DNA from: IMCC45349 sp047219225
GTDB taxonomy: Bacteria > Bacteroidota > Bacteroidia > Flavobacteriales > Flavobacteriaceae
Length of the DNA: 64,000 nucleotides
Direction: 5' to 3'
NCBI RefSeq assembly: GCF_047219225.1
Contig: NZ_CP178208.1
Span: forward strand, 3,162,001-3,226,000
The notes under the pieces were generated by a model that searched no databases, was not told the DNA's origin, and worked only from the letters and a program-made list of their open reading frames with translations. Each line of letters opens with the position of its first letter. Positions within the stretch are counted from its first letter, which is position 1. Of this stretch, positions 9,680 through 17,863 are shown piece by piece. The position numbers and the translations under genes are program-made.

Positions 9680-10096
9680 ATGAACACTCGAGACCTTGAC
9701 CTTAAGCGTATTCGTCCAGATTTTATGACTACTACCATAAATAATGAGATGAGTACCGAAGAACGTTTTCAAAATTTGGTACTAAGACCAATTATTAAAT
9801 TACAGAATGATTTATTTATTGCTGTTTTTAAAAACTATGTAAATAAACACAAAAATGTATTTTACGATTTATCCTTAGATAAACGCATTGACTATATAAG
9901 TAATGCTATTCATAAAGACATGAAGTTTAGAAATAGCCTAAAAGGAATGGTTATAGGTTTATTTACAGTTGAAGAATATAGCTTGTATATTCAAAACTCA
10001 TCAGCATTGAATAAACGTATGATGAACATAGTAAAAGAACGCTTGATTGATAATGTTCAAGTAATTTCTGAAGCTACAACTTTAGCTGCTGTTTAA
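9680..10096 (+). CDS. Conserved-looking hypothetical protein, 138 residues
   Basis: Not assigned to a family. The protein is soluble, predicted mostly helical, with no signal peptide or membrane segment. Similar flavobacterial proteins are sometimes labelled glyoxalase, but I see no metal-binding His/Glu pattern of that fold and do not support the name. It lies alone between divergent and convergent neighbours and overlaps the 3' end of the DUF2461 gene by four bases. Confidence 0.6.
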   Translation: MNTRDLDLKRIRPDFMTTTINNEMSTEERFQNLVLRPIIKLQNDLFIAVFKNYVNKHKNVFYDLSLDKRIDYISNAIHKDMKFRNSLKGMVIGLFTVEEYSLYIQNSSALNKRMMNIVKERLIDNVQVISEATTLAAV

Positions 10097-10770
10097 AGCA
10101 TAGACTCGCCATTCAGGTTTGTAGTAAGCACATCGCTCATATAATCAAAAAATGGACGAATAGCCTTAAACGACTCCTCTACTGTATCAACAAAGTCTGG
10201 AGCTAAAACTTCCTTATCACTAAATTTTCTAGTAAAGATGTACATCTTCTTTTTAATAAGGTCTATGTTCTCATGTTCTTTACTAAAACCTTTAGGAGCC
10301 GTTTTTACTTCTTCACCTTCCAATGCTCCCCAAGTCGCTTTGAAATTAGCATCACTCATAATATCTCGCATCTCAGAAGCATCCATTTCAAATTCTTTTC
10401 TGATTCGGAATAAATCATCTTTATTTGGTTGCCAAAATCCAGTAGCGATAAAACTTTCGTTATTAGGCTGAATATGTAAATAGTAACCTCCTCTTAGCTC
10501 AGGTTTTTTACGATGAAAACTTCCTCCATAATGAGTTTTAAAAGGTGTTTTATCTTTTGAAAAACGCACATCACGATAAATTCTAAAGATTTTCAACTTA
10601 TCTACTTCATCATGAGCATTTAAACGATTGTAAAGCTCATTATAAACAGTTTTTACTTCAGCTTCAATAGCTTTAAACTCTGGTTTATGCTCAGTAAACC
10701 ATTCTCTATTGTTATTCTTTTGAAGTTTCTTAAAAAAGTCTAAAGCGCTTTTTGGTACAGCAATACTCAT
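10093..10770 (-). CDS. DUF2461 family protein
   Basis: A 225-residue cytoplasmic protein of the DUF2461 (TIGR02453) family. Signatures: NNREWFTEHKPEF near residue 20, FRIYRDVRFSKDKTPFKTH near 62-80 and GGYYLHIQP near 94. The family is widespread in bacteria and fungi but its function is unknown. It lies 46 bases downstream of the TruA-like gene on the same strand and could be co-transcribed. Confidence 0.85.
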   Translation of the reverse strand: MSIAVPKSALDFFKKLQKNNNREWFTEHKPEFKAIEAEVKTVYNELYNRLNAHDEVDKLKIFRIYRDVRFSKDKTPFKTHYGGSFHRKKPELRGGYYLHIQPNNESFIATGFWQPNKDDLFRIRKEFEMDASEMRDIMSDANFKATWGALEGEEVKTAPKGFSKEHENIDLIKKKMYIFTRKFSDKEVLAPDFVDTVEESFKAIRPFFDYMSDVLTTNLNGESML

Positions 10771-10816
10771 AATAAATAGTGTTTATTTAAAGGTTCAAAT
10801 TACAAAAAAGGTAACG

Positions 10817-11602
10817 TTAATCAAATTCTACCTTATTTAATATTAATCCTGAAGCTGGAGCTATATAATCCATTACTTCAGTACTTTCTGATAGTAAGCT
10901 TTGTCGTATATATTCTAAAGAGATTTCTCCACGGCCAAGTTTTATTAAAGCGCCCATCATTAAACGAATTTGATTTCTTCCAAACCCCTTACCTCTTACT
11001 TTTAACATATATGAGGTTTCAGGAAAAAAATTCGCCGTAAATAAATCGTTTTCTACTAATTCACATAATTCAATTTCACGCTCAAACACACCATTTTGAG
11101 ATGGTTTGTAACAATACGTTTTAAAATTATGTAACCCTTGAAATAATGTTGCGCCTTGTTTCATCAGTTCAATATCTAAAGGATCTAATATAGTAGAGAT
11201 CATATGTGCACAAAACGGATGATTCTTCTGTCCTTCTGTGAACAAATAGATATATTCTTTAGTCTTAGAATGGTTAATAATATTGAATTTCTCATCCACA
11301 ACCTGGATGTCTAAAGCGCGAATATCTTGTGGTAAATTATGATTAAAAAGCTCTAAAAACGCCTCTAAATTTTCTAGTGGCTTCTCTTCTAAAAACAATT
11401 CAAAAGCGGCTTCATTAGCAGAAACCATAGCATCTGTACGACCAGCAGCTAAAATCTTAAAAGCTTGTTTTTCTAGAATATAATTAAGCGTACGCTCAAT
11501 CATTAATTGCAAGGTTTTCACTTTAGGTTGCTTTTGCCAACCATGAAAACGATAGCCTAAATATTGAATCTTTATTAAATAGTAAAAACGCTTTCTAAAC
11601 AT
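10817..11602 (-). CDS. TruA-like tRNA pseudouridine synthase
   Basis: A 261-residue member of the TruA family, which isomerises uridines of the tRNA anticodon arm. The catalytic aspartate is D57 in AAGRTDAMVSA; canonical TruA has GRTDxGVHA, so the residues after the Asp are divergent. Other family blocks are visible: YLGYRFHGWQKQP near residue 14 and RGKGFGRNQIRLMMGAL near 200-217 (canonical F.R.QIR.M). The divergence suggests a second TruA-like paralogue rather than the housekeeping enzyme. It starts 39 bases after hisIE on the same strand, with no clear terminator between them. Confidence 0.8.
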   Translation of the reverse strand: MFRKRFYYLIKIQYLGYRFHGWQKQPKVKTLQLMIERTLNYILEKQAFKILAAGRTDAMVSANEAAFELFLEEKPLENLEAFLELFNHNLPQDIRALDIQVVDEKFNIINHSKTKEYIYLFTEGQKNHPFCAHMISTILDPLDIELMKQGATLFQGLHNFKTYCYKPSQNGVFEREIELCELVENDLFTANFFPETSYMLKVRGKGFGRNQIRLMMGALIKLGRGEISLEYIRQSLLSESTEVMDYIAPASGLILNKVEFD

Positions 11603-11641
11603 AGTGACAAGAACGCTATTTTTTAAATGTAGAACAAATAA

Positions 11642-12232
11642 TTAATGACGTGATTTCAATACATCTACTATATCATTAAGTCTAAATCCTTTAGCTTGAA
11701 GCAGAATTAAATAATGAAATAATAGATCTGCACTTTCGTTAAGAAACAACTCATCATTAGTATCCTTGGCTTCAATGACAACCTCTACAGCTTCCTCTCC
11801 TACTTTTTGTGCTATTTTATTAATCCCTTTACTAAATAATGAAGCAACATAACTTTTCTCATCAGAAACATTTTCACGACGTTGTGTAATAATCGTTTCT
11901 AAGTCTGAAAGAAAACCAAAGTTCTGTTTATTAGATTCTTCCCAACAGGTATCTGTACCTTTATGACACGTTGGTCCTTGAGGTTTTACTTTAACTAACA
12001 AGGCATCATTATCGCAATCATTATCTATTGAAACCAAATTAAGCGTATGACCACTCGTTTCTCCTTTTGTCCATAATCGTTGTTTACTTCTACTGTAAAA
12101 AGTTACCTTTTTAGTTTCTAATGTACAGACTAGCGCTTCTGCATTCATATAGCCTAACATCAATACCGTTTTAGTATCTACATCTTGAATGATGGCAGCA
12201 ACTAGACCTTCTGAATTATAGTTTATTTTCAT
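11642..12232 (-). CDS. hisIE: Bifunctional phosphoribosyl-AMP cyclohydrolase / phosphoribosyl-ATP pyrophosphatase
   Basis: A 196-residue fusion catalysing steps 2 and 3 of histidine synthesis. Residues 1-105 are the HisI cyclohydrolase domain, with metal-binding pattern DCDNDALL and CHKGTDTCW. Residues about 110-196 are the HisE pyrophosphohydrolase domain (KVGEEAVEVVIEAKD, NESADLLFHYLILL). It is the last gene of the his operon. Unlike the other his genes, which abut or overlap, it is separated from hisF by 83 bases that carry two palindromic repeats. Confidence 0.95.
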   Translation of the reverse strand: MKINYNSEGLVAAIIQDVDTKTVLMLGYMNAEALVCTLETKKVTFYSRSKQRLWTKGETSGHTLNLVSIDNDCDNDALLVKVKPQGPTCHKGTDTCWEESNKQNFGFLSDLETIITQRRENVSDEKSYVASLFSKGINKIAQKVGEEAVEVVIEAKDTNDELFLNESADLLFHYLILLQAKGFRLNDIVDVLKSRH

Positions 12233-12245
12233 ATTATTTTATTAT

Positions 12246-12270
12246 TGTCATTCCTGCGAAGGCAGGAATC
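12246..12270 (+). repeat. TGTCA-type palindromic repeat, copy 1
   Basis: A 25-base element starting TGTCA, with the perfect stem ATTCCTGC/GCAGGAAT around a GAAG loop. It lies between hisF and hisIE and faces copy 2 in inverted orientation 20 bases away. Such elements recur in bacterial genomes as REP-like repeats. Confidence 0.7.
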
Positions 12271-12290
12271 TACTATTAGATTCCGTAACA

Positions 12291-12314
12291 CACTTCGACA
12301 AGCTCAGTGTGACA
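12291..12314 (-). repeat. TGTCA-type palindromic repeat, copy 2 (GAGCTTGTCGAAG core)
   Basis: Read on the minus strand this 24-base element starts TGTCA, has the core GAGCTTGTCGAAG and complementary outer bases CACT/AGTG. The hisA copy shares TGTCA and the core but has TGCT/AGCA outside, a covariation that preserves pairing. With copy 1 it makes a 69-base unit bounded by TGTCA and TGACA. Confidence 0.7.
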
Positions 12315-12315
12315 T

Positions 12316-13071
12316 TTATAATCTAATTTCTATATTATTATGCTTTAACTCTTCTTTTAATACTTTAATTGGTAGTTCTCCAAAATGAAACACACTAGCA
12401 GCCAAAGCTGCATCTGCTTTCCCTTCTATAAAAGCATCTACAAAATGCAGTGTTGTTCCTGCTCCTCCTGAAGCTATTATTGGAATGTTAATCAAACTAG
12501 ACAACTGCGCTAGTGCTTTATTAGCAAAACCGTCTTTAGTACCATCATGATCCATTGAGGTAAACAATATTTCTCCTGCACCTCTTTGCTCTACTTCCTT
12601 GGCCCAATCAAACAAATTCAAATCTGTAGGAATAGTTCCTCCTGCTAAATGTACTCTCCACTCCTTTCCTATTTGTTTAGCATCTATAGCTACAACAATA
12701 CATTGACTTCCAAACTTCTGGGACAACTGTGTTATCAAATCAGGATTTTTAACTGCTGATGAATTGATAGAAACCTTATCTGCTCCATGCTTTAAAAGTG
12801 CATCAACGTCAGCTACAGATGAAATTCCACCTCCAACTGTAAATGGAATATTAACTTGCTGTGCAACTTGCAAAACCATATCTAATGTTGTTTGTCGCTG
12901 CTCTTGAGTAGCAGAAATATCTAAAAACACCAATTCATCAGCACCTTCAAGAGCATACTGTTTAGCTAAAGCTACAGGATCTCCAGCATCAATAAGATTC
13001 ATAAAATTGACACCTTTAACGGTTCTTCCGTTTTTTATATCTAAACAAGGAATAATTCGTTTTGTTAGCAT
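12316..13071 (-). CDS. hisF: Imidazole glycerol phosphate synthase, cyclase subunit
   Basis: A 251-residue (beta-alpha)8-barrel cyclase that partners with HisH to make imidazole glycerol phosphate and AICAR. Catalytic Asp residues are D11 (IIPCLDIKNG) and the Asp of VVAIDAK near residue 130. Phosphate-binding glycines (VGGGISS near 80, ASGGAGT near 202) are intact. Normal full length. It sits four bases after hisA and is upstream of the repeat pair. Confidence 0.97.
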   Translation of the reverse strand: MLTKRIIPCLDIKNGRTVKGVNFMNLIDAGDPVALAKQYALEGADELVFLDISATQEQRQTTLDMVLQVAQQVNIPFTVGGGISSVADVDALLKHGADKVSINSSAVKNPDLITQLSQKFGSQCIVVAIDAKQIGKEWRVHLAGGTIPTDLNLFDWAKEVEQRGAGEILFTSMDHDGTKDGFANKALAQLSSLINIPIIASGGAGTTLHFVDAFIEGKADAALAASVFHFGELPIKVLKEELKHNNIEIRL

Positions 13072-13075
13072 AATT

Positions 13076-13819
13076 CTAGCTTTTGATTATAAATTGTTCT
13101 AATTGTTTTAAACTGATCTTATTCTCATAAATCGCCTTCCCTATGATGACACCTTCGCAACCTAGTTCTTGTAGTTTAGGTAGATCATCAAAACTTGAAA
13201 CGCCTCCTGAAGCTATTAGTTTTAAGGGTGCTTCGACAAGCTCAGCATGACATTCTTCTAATATACTTTTATACAAGTCAAATGATGGACCTTCTAGCAT
13301 ACCATCTTTTGATATATCAGTACAAATCACATATTCAACTCCTTTGGTCTGATAGTCCTTAATAAATGGAACCACATCTAAAGCGCTAGATTCTTGCCAA
13401 CCAGAAACTGCTATTTTTTCATTGTAACAATCTGCTCCAAGTATAATTTGTTCTGATCCTAAAGTATTCACCCATGCTTCAAAAAGGTCAGGATTTTTTA
13501 CAGCTATACTCCCACCTGTGATTTGGTTTGCCCCAGATTCAAAAGCAATTCTTAAATCCTCGTTAGACTTTAGCCCTCCTCCAAAATCAATTTTTAAATC
13601 CGTTTTTACAGCTATTTGTTCTAGAATCTTATAATTCACAATATGTTTTGCTTTCGCGCCATCCAAATCTACCAAATGCAAGTACTCAATTCCCGAGTCT
13701 TGAAATTGTTTTGCGACCTCAATTGGGTTTTCATTATAAATGGTTTTTGTATTATAATCACCCTTTGTTAGCCTTACGCATTTACCCTCTATGATATCTA
13801 TTGCTGGTATAATTCTCAT
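13076..13819 (-). CDS. hisA: ProFAR isomerase (HisA) carrying an in-frame repeat-derived octapeptide
   Basis: A 247-residue (beta-alpha)8-barrel isomerase for step 4 of histidine synthesis. Catalytic Asp D8 (IIPAIDIIEG) and the Asp of TDISKDGM are present, as are the phosphate-binding glycines (FGGGLKS, ASGGVSS). Residues 190-197 read CHAELVEA and are encoded exactly by a TGTCA-type repeat (13229-13252). They extend the loop just before the strand LKLIASGGVSS. The frame stays open on both sides and the neighbouring catalytic elements look intact, so the enzyme is probably functional with a longer loop. Confidence 0.95.
   Translation of the reverse strand: MRIIPAIDIIEGKCVRLTKGDYNTKTIYNENPIEVAKQFQDSGIEYLHLVDLDGAKAKHIVNYKILEQIAVKTDLKIDFGGGLKSNEDLRIAFESGANQITGGSIAVKNPDLFEAWVNTLGSEQIILGADCYNEKIAVSGWQESSALDVVPFIKDYQTKGVEYVICTDISKDGMLEGPSFDLYKSILEECHAELVEAPLKLIASGGVSSFDDLPKLQELGCEGVIIGKAIYENKISLKQLEQFIIKS
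13229..13252 (-). repeat. TGTCA-type palindromic repeat inside hisA, in frame
   Basis: The 24 bases (eight whole codons) share TGTCA and the core GAGCTTGTCGAAG with the copy at 12291-12314. Outer pairing bases have changed together (TGCT/AGCA instead of CACT/AGTG). It encodes CHAELVEA. Confidence 0.75.
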
Positions 13820-13820
13820 G

Positions 13821-14402
13821 TTATAATTCTAAAAAGTTCTTTAATAATTGTTCACCTGCACTACTACTCTTTTCTGGATGAAACTGTACACCATAAAAAT
13901 TTTCATACTGTAATGCTGAAGTATATGCTTTTTCATAGTGAGTTACTGCAATAGCTTGCTTACAAGATTCTGCATAGTAGCTGTGTACCAAATACATATA
14001 GGTATTTTCATCAATAGATTTGAATACGTCCGATCTTAATTTTTTTATAGTATTCCATCCCATTTGAGGAACTTTAACAGTATTAGAAAAACGTTTCACA
14101 TTGACATCAAAGATTCCTAAGCCTTTGGTATTGCCCTCTTCTGTGTGATTACACATCAATTGCATCCCTAAACAAATACCAAGAACGGGTTGTTTTAAAG
14201 TTGGAATTAACTCATCTAATCTTGATTTTTTGAGCATTTGCATTGCTGAATTCGCTTCTCCGACACCTGGAAAAATGACTTTATCTGCATTTTTTATAAC
14301 CTCTATATTATTAGATAATACAATGTTATAACCCAAACGATTTATAGCAAATTCAATGCTTTTTACATTTCCGGCGCCATAATCTATAATTACAATATTC
14401 AT
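13821..14402 (-). CDS. hisH: Imidazole glycerol phosphate synthase, glutamine amidotransferase subunit
   Basis: A 193-residue class I glutaminase that supplies ammonia to HisF. The catalytic triad is visible: nucleophile C77 in GICLGMQ and the His and Glu of QFHPEKS near residue 172. The oxyanion glycines are in FPGVGEA. It overlaps hisB by one base and is followed by hisA one base later. Confidence 0.96.
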   Translation of the reverse strand: MNIVIIDYGAGNVKSIEFAINRLGYNIVLSNNIEVIKNADKVIFPGVGEANSAMQMLKKSRLDELIPTLKQPVLGICLGMQLMCNHTEEGNTKGLGIFDVNVKRFSNTVKVPQMGWNTIKKLRSDVFKSIDENTYMYLVHSYYAESCKQAIAVTHYEKAYTSALQYENFYGVQFHPEKSSSAGEQLLKNFLEL

Positions 14403-15535
14403 TATAACAGACCTTTAGTTGTTGGTAATATCATTTTTTCTATATCTCTTTTTACAGCCATTTTAATTGCTTTAGCAAACGCTTTAAAAACAGCTTCTAT
14501 CTTATGGTGTTCATTTGTACCTTCAGCTTTAATATTCAAATTACATTTTGCGCCATCTGTAAAGGATTTAAAGAAGTGCATAAACATTTCAGTAGGCATT
14601 TTACCAATCATTTCACGATTAAAATCAGCATTCCAAACCAGCCAGTTTCTACCTCCAAAATCTATAGCCACTTGTGCTAAACAATCATCCATGGGCAAAC
14701 AGAAACCGTAACGCTCTATGCCTAGTTTATCTCCTAATACTTTACTAAATAACTCTCCTAAAGCAATTGCTGTATCTTCTATTGTATGATGTTCATCAAC
14801 TTCTAAATCGCCTTTAACATCTATATCTAAATCGATTTGACCATGACGTGCAATTTGATCTAACATATGATCAAAAAATGCAATACCTGTGTTAATTTGA
14901 CTTTGCCCTGTTCCGTCAAGGTTTAAGGCTACTTTAATGTCAGTTTCATTAGTCGTCCTTGATATGCTACCTGAACGTTGTTTAGCTTTTAAAAATGTAT
15001 AAATAGCTTCCCAATCATTGGTTTCTAATGCAACAAATGGTTCTAATTCTTCGTATTTCACAGTGACTTCATTAGTCCCTAAATTGGTGTTATCATTAAT
15101 AAAAATCCCTTTAGCATTAAGGTTTTTAGCCAATTCAATATCTGTTAAACGATCACCTATGACGAAAGAGTTTTTTAAATCATAATCCTCAGAAAAATAT
15201 TGTGTTAGCAATCCTGTGTTAGGCTTTCGAGTTGGTGCATTATCAACTGCAAAAGTTCTGTCTATAAATTGTTCTTTGAATATGATATTTTCATTCTTAA
15301 AGGTTTCAATAATAAAATCATGCACAGGCCAAAATGTATCTTCTGGAAAAGCTTCTGTGCCCAAACCATCTTGATTGGTAATCATTACAATTTCAAAATC
15401 CAATTCTTTAGAAATCTTACTTAAATATTGAAACACTTTAGGATAAAACTCTAACTTATCAAATGCATCGATTTGTTCATCCGAAGGTTCTCTTATTAGT
15501 GTTCCGTCTCGATCTATAAAAAGTACGCTTTTCAT
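14402..15535 (-). CDS. hisB: Bifunctional histidinol-phosphatase / imidazole glycerol phosphate dehydratase
   Basis: A 377-residue fusion for two steps of histidine synthesis. Residues 1-165 are a HAD-type histidinol phosphatase with nucleophile motif FIDRDGT (D8, D10) and GDRLTDIELA. Residues about 185-377 are the dehydratase, with metal-binding histidines in FFDHMLDQIARHG and DEHHTIEDTA and later NEHHKIEA. The fusion order matches the enterobacterial HisB. It overlaps hisC by four bases (ATGA). Confidence 0.96.
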   Translation of the reverse strand: MKSVLFIDRDGTLIREPSDEQIDAFDKLEFYPKVFQYLSKISKELDFEIVMITNQDGLGTEAFPEDTFWPVHDFIIETFKNENIIFKEQFIDRTFAVDNAPTRKPNTGLLTQYFSEDYDLKNSFVIGDRLTDIELAKNLNAKGIFINDNTNLGTNEVTVKYEELEPFVALETNDWEAIYTFLKAKQRSGSISRTTNETDIKVALNLDGTGQSQINTGIAFFDHMLDQIARHGQIDLDIDVKGDLEVDEHHTIEDTAIALGELFSKVLGDKLGIERYGFCLPMDDCLAQVAIDFGGRNWLVWNADFNREMIGKMPTEMFMHFFKSFTDGAKCNLNIKAEGTNEHHKIEAVFKAFAKAIKMAVKRDIEKMILPTTKGLL

Positions 15536-16581
15536 GTTAATGTTTTTAATGTCATTATTAATTCTTCATTTTCCATAAATGTTCCAACTGTAAATCGCAG
15601 ACAATTATCACATAGTGGTTGGCTTGTTCTGTTTCTAACAACAATACCATACTCTAGTAATTGTTGATAACGTTTATTGGCATTATCAACCTTTACTAAC
15701 AAAAAATTGGTATCCGATGGATATATAGTTTCTATAAAATCAATTTTAGATAATTCGTTTGCTAATAAGACTCTATCAGAAATAATTCGTTTTACGTCAA
15801 GCTCAATGGTATTACTATCTAATAAGCGTTCAATTGCTTTATCTTGAGTTAAGGTGTTGATATTATAAGGTGGTTTTATCTTATTAAGTATTCTTATTAT
15901 CTCTTCTGAAGCATAACAAATACCTAGTCGTATTCCAGCCATTCCATAAGCTTTAGATAAAGTTTGAGTAATAATGACATTAGGAAATTCTTCTAATCTA
16001 CTTAACCAGCTTTCTTCTCTAGAAAAATCAATGTATGCCTCATCAATAACTACAATACCTCTAAACTTTTTAATGAGTTGTTCTATCTTTTCAGAGGTCA
16101 AACTATTAGCAGTAGGATTGTTTGGTGAACATAGAAACAATAGCTTTGAATTGTTGTTTTGTGCTTCTAAAATTTGTTCAACATTAGGTTGAAAATTCTC
16201 AGTCAATTGAATCTTCACCACATCAACAGCATTAATATTTGCTAAAACCTCATACATACCATACGTTGGTGGTAAGGTTATGACATTGTCTATATTTGGA
16301 TTACAAAAAGCTCTAAAGATTAAGTCTAATACTTCATCACTACCATTACCTAGTAATATATTAGCTTTTGAAACGCCCTTTTGCTGAGACAAAATACGCT
16401 TCACCGCATCTTGTTGTGGATCTGGATAGCGATTATATTTAGAATCAAAAGGATTTTCATTAGCATCTAGAAATATTATATCTGTCGATGTTCCTTTATA
16501 TTCATCTCTAGCAGAGGCATAGGGTTTTAAACTTTTAATACTTTGTCTAACCAGGTTATTTAAATTGAATTCTCTTTTCAT
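15532..16581 (-). CDS. hisC: Histidinol-phosphate aminotransferase
   Basis: A 349-residue fold-type I PLP enzyme converting imidazole acetol phosphate to histidinol phosphate. The PLP lysine is K210 in TLSKAYGMAGIRLG. The substrate and PLP motifs LDANENP near residue 39, SPNNPT near 152 and DEAYIDF near 180 are intact. It overlaps both neighbours by four bases, indicating translational coupling. Confidence 0.96.
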   Translation of the reverse strand: MKREFNLNNLVRQSIKSLKPYASARDEYKGTSTDIIFLDANENPFDSKYNRYPDPQQDAVKRILSQQKGVSKANILLGNGSDEVLDLIFRAFCNPNIDNVITLPPTYGMYEVLANINAVDVVKIQLTENFQPNVEQILEAQNNNSKLLFLCSPNNPTANSLTSEKIEQLIKKFRGIVVIDEAYIDFSREESWLSRLEEFPNVIITQTLSKAYGMAGIRLGICYASEEIIRILNKIKPPYNINTLTQDKAIERLLDSNTIELDVKRIISDRVLLANELSKIDFIETIYPSDTNFLLVKVDNANKRYQQLLEYGIVVRNRTSQPLCDNCLRFTVGTFMENEELIMTLKTLT

Positions 16582-17861
16582 TTTAAATCTTTTAATCGAA
16601 TTGAAACTGCATTTTTGTGCGCTTGCAAGCCTTCTGCTTCTGCCATTAATTCAATGCTTCTTCCAATATTTAATAAGCCTTCTTGTGAGATTTTTTGAAA
16701 CGTAATACCCTTTAAAAAACTATCTAAATTTACTCCTGAATAAGCCTTAGAAAATCCATTGGTTGGTAAAGTGTGATTGGTTCCTGAAGCATAATCTCCA
16801 GCGCTTTCTGGCGTATAGTTACCTATAAATACAGAACCAGCATTTTGAATACCATTAATAAAAAAATCAGCATTATTACTACAAATTATGAAGTGTTCTG
16901 GTCCATAGTTATTAATCAATTCTAATGCTACTTTATCATTTTCAACATAGATTAATCGAGAGTTTTCAATTGCTTTTTCTGCTATAGATTTTCTAGGTAA
17001 CTTTTCTAGTTCACGATATACTTCTTCTTCTACGGCTTTAATTAAAGCTTTTGAAGTTGAAACCAAAATCACTTGACTGTCAGTACCATGCTCTGCTTGA
17101 CTTAATAAATCTGAAGCTACATAAGATGCATTGGCAGAATCGTCAGCGAATACAAGTAATTCACTTGGTCCTGCAGGCATATCTATGGCTGTATCATACT
17201 TAGTTGATAACTGTTTTGCAACAGTTACAAATTGATTCCCAGGACCAAATATCTTATACACTTTTGGAATAGATGCTGTGCCAAATGTTAATCCTGCTAT
17301 AGCTTGAATACCTCCTACTTTTAATATTTTGGTACATCCGCAGAGTTGTGCAGCATATAAAATTTCGTCTGCAATCTTCCCTTCTTTATTTGGTGGAGAA
17401 CACAATACGATATCATTACAACCCGCTAGTTTTGCAGGAATAGCTAACATTAATACTGTAGAAAATAATGGTGCTGTACCTCCAGGAATGTATAAGCCTA
17501 TTTTTTCTATAGGCCGTTTTTCTTGCCAGCATATTACACCTTTTGTAGTTTCAACTGTAACACTATTGGTTTCCTGTGCACTATGAAACTTTTCGATGTT
17601 ATCCTTTGCTATTTGAATAGCAGATTTCAATGCTTCAGGAATTTCAGCTATGGCCTCATTAATCTCTTCTGAGGAAACTTGCAAGGTCTCCAAATCAAGA
17701 CCATCAAAAATTGAAGTGTACTTGGACACTGCAAAATCTCCATTTTTCTGAACATCTTGAAAAATCTGATTTACAGTATTTTCAATGTCTTCAATGCTTT
17801 GAGTAGGTCTTTTGAGAATAGATTCCCAAGTGCTTTTCTTTGGATTTAGTACTGTTTTCAT
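16578..17861 (-). CDS. hisD: Histidinol dehydrogenase
   Basis: A 427-residue zinc- and NAD-dependent enzyme for the last two oxidations to L-histidine. Recognisable blocks are IPGGTAPLFSTVLM, FGPGNQFVTVAKQL, DMPAGPSELL, QAEHGTDSQVILV and the C-terminal YSGVNLDSFLKGITFQ. The start was placed at ATG 17861, two bases after the hisG stop. A frame extending to 17942 only reads through the 3' end of hisG and adds a basic segment foreign to the family. Length matches the family. Confidence 0.95.
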   Translation of the reverse strand: MKTVLNPKKSTWESILKRPTQSIEDIENTVNQIFQDVQKNGDFAVSKYTSIFDGLDLETLQVSSEEINEAIAEIPEALKSAIQIAKDNIEKFHSAQETNSVTVETTKGVICWQEKRPIEKIGLYIPGGTAPLFSTVLMLAIPAKLAGCNDIVLCSPPNKEGKIADEILYAAQLCGCTKILKVGGIQAIAGLTFGTASIPKVYKIFGPGNQFVTVAKQLSTKYDTAIDMPAGPSELLVFADDSANASYVASDLLSQAEHGTDSQVILVSTSKALIKAVEEEVYRELEKLPRKSIAEKAIENSRLIYVENDKVALELINNYGPEHFIICSNNADFFINGIQNAGSVFIGNYTPESAGDYASGTNHTLPTNGFSKAYSGVNLDSFLKGITFQKISQEGLLNIGRSIELMAEAEGLQAHKNAVSIRLKDLK

Positions 17862-17863
17862 AT

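Noticed and set aside
9680..10096. Glyoxalase label for the 138-residue protein
   Set aside because: No metal ligands or fold pattern of glyoxalases could be seen.
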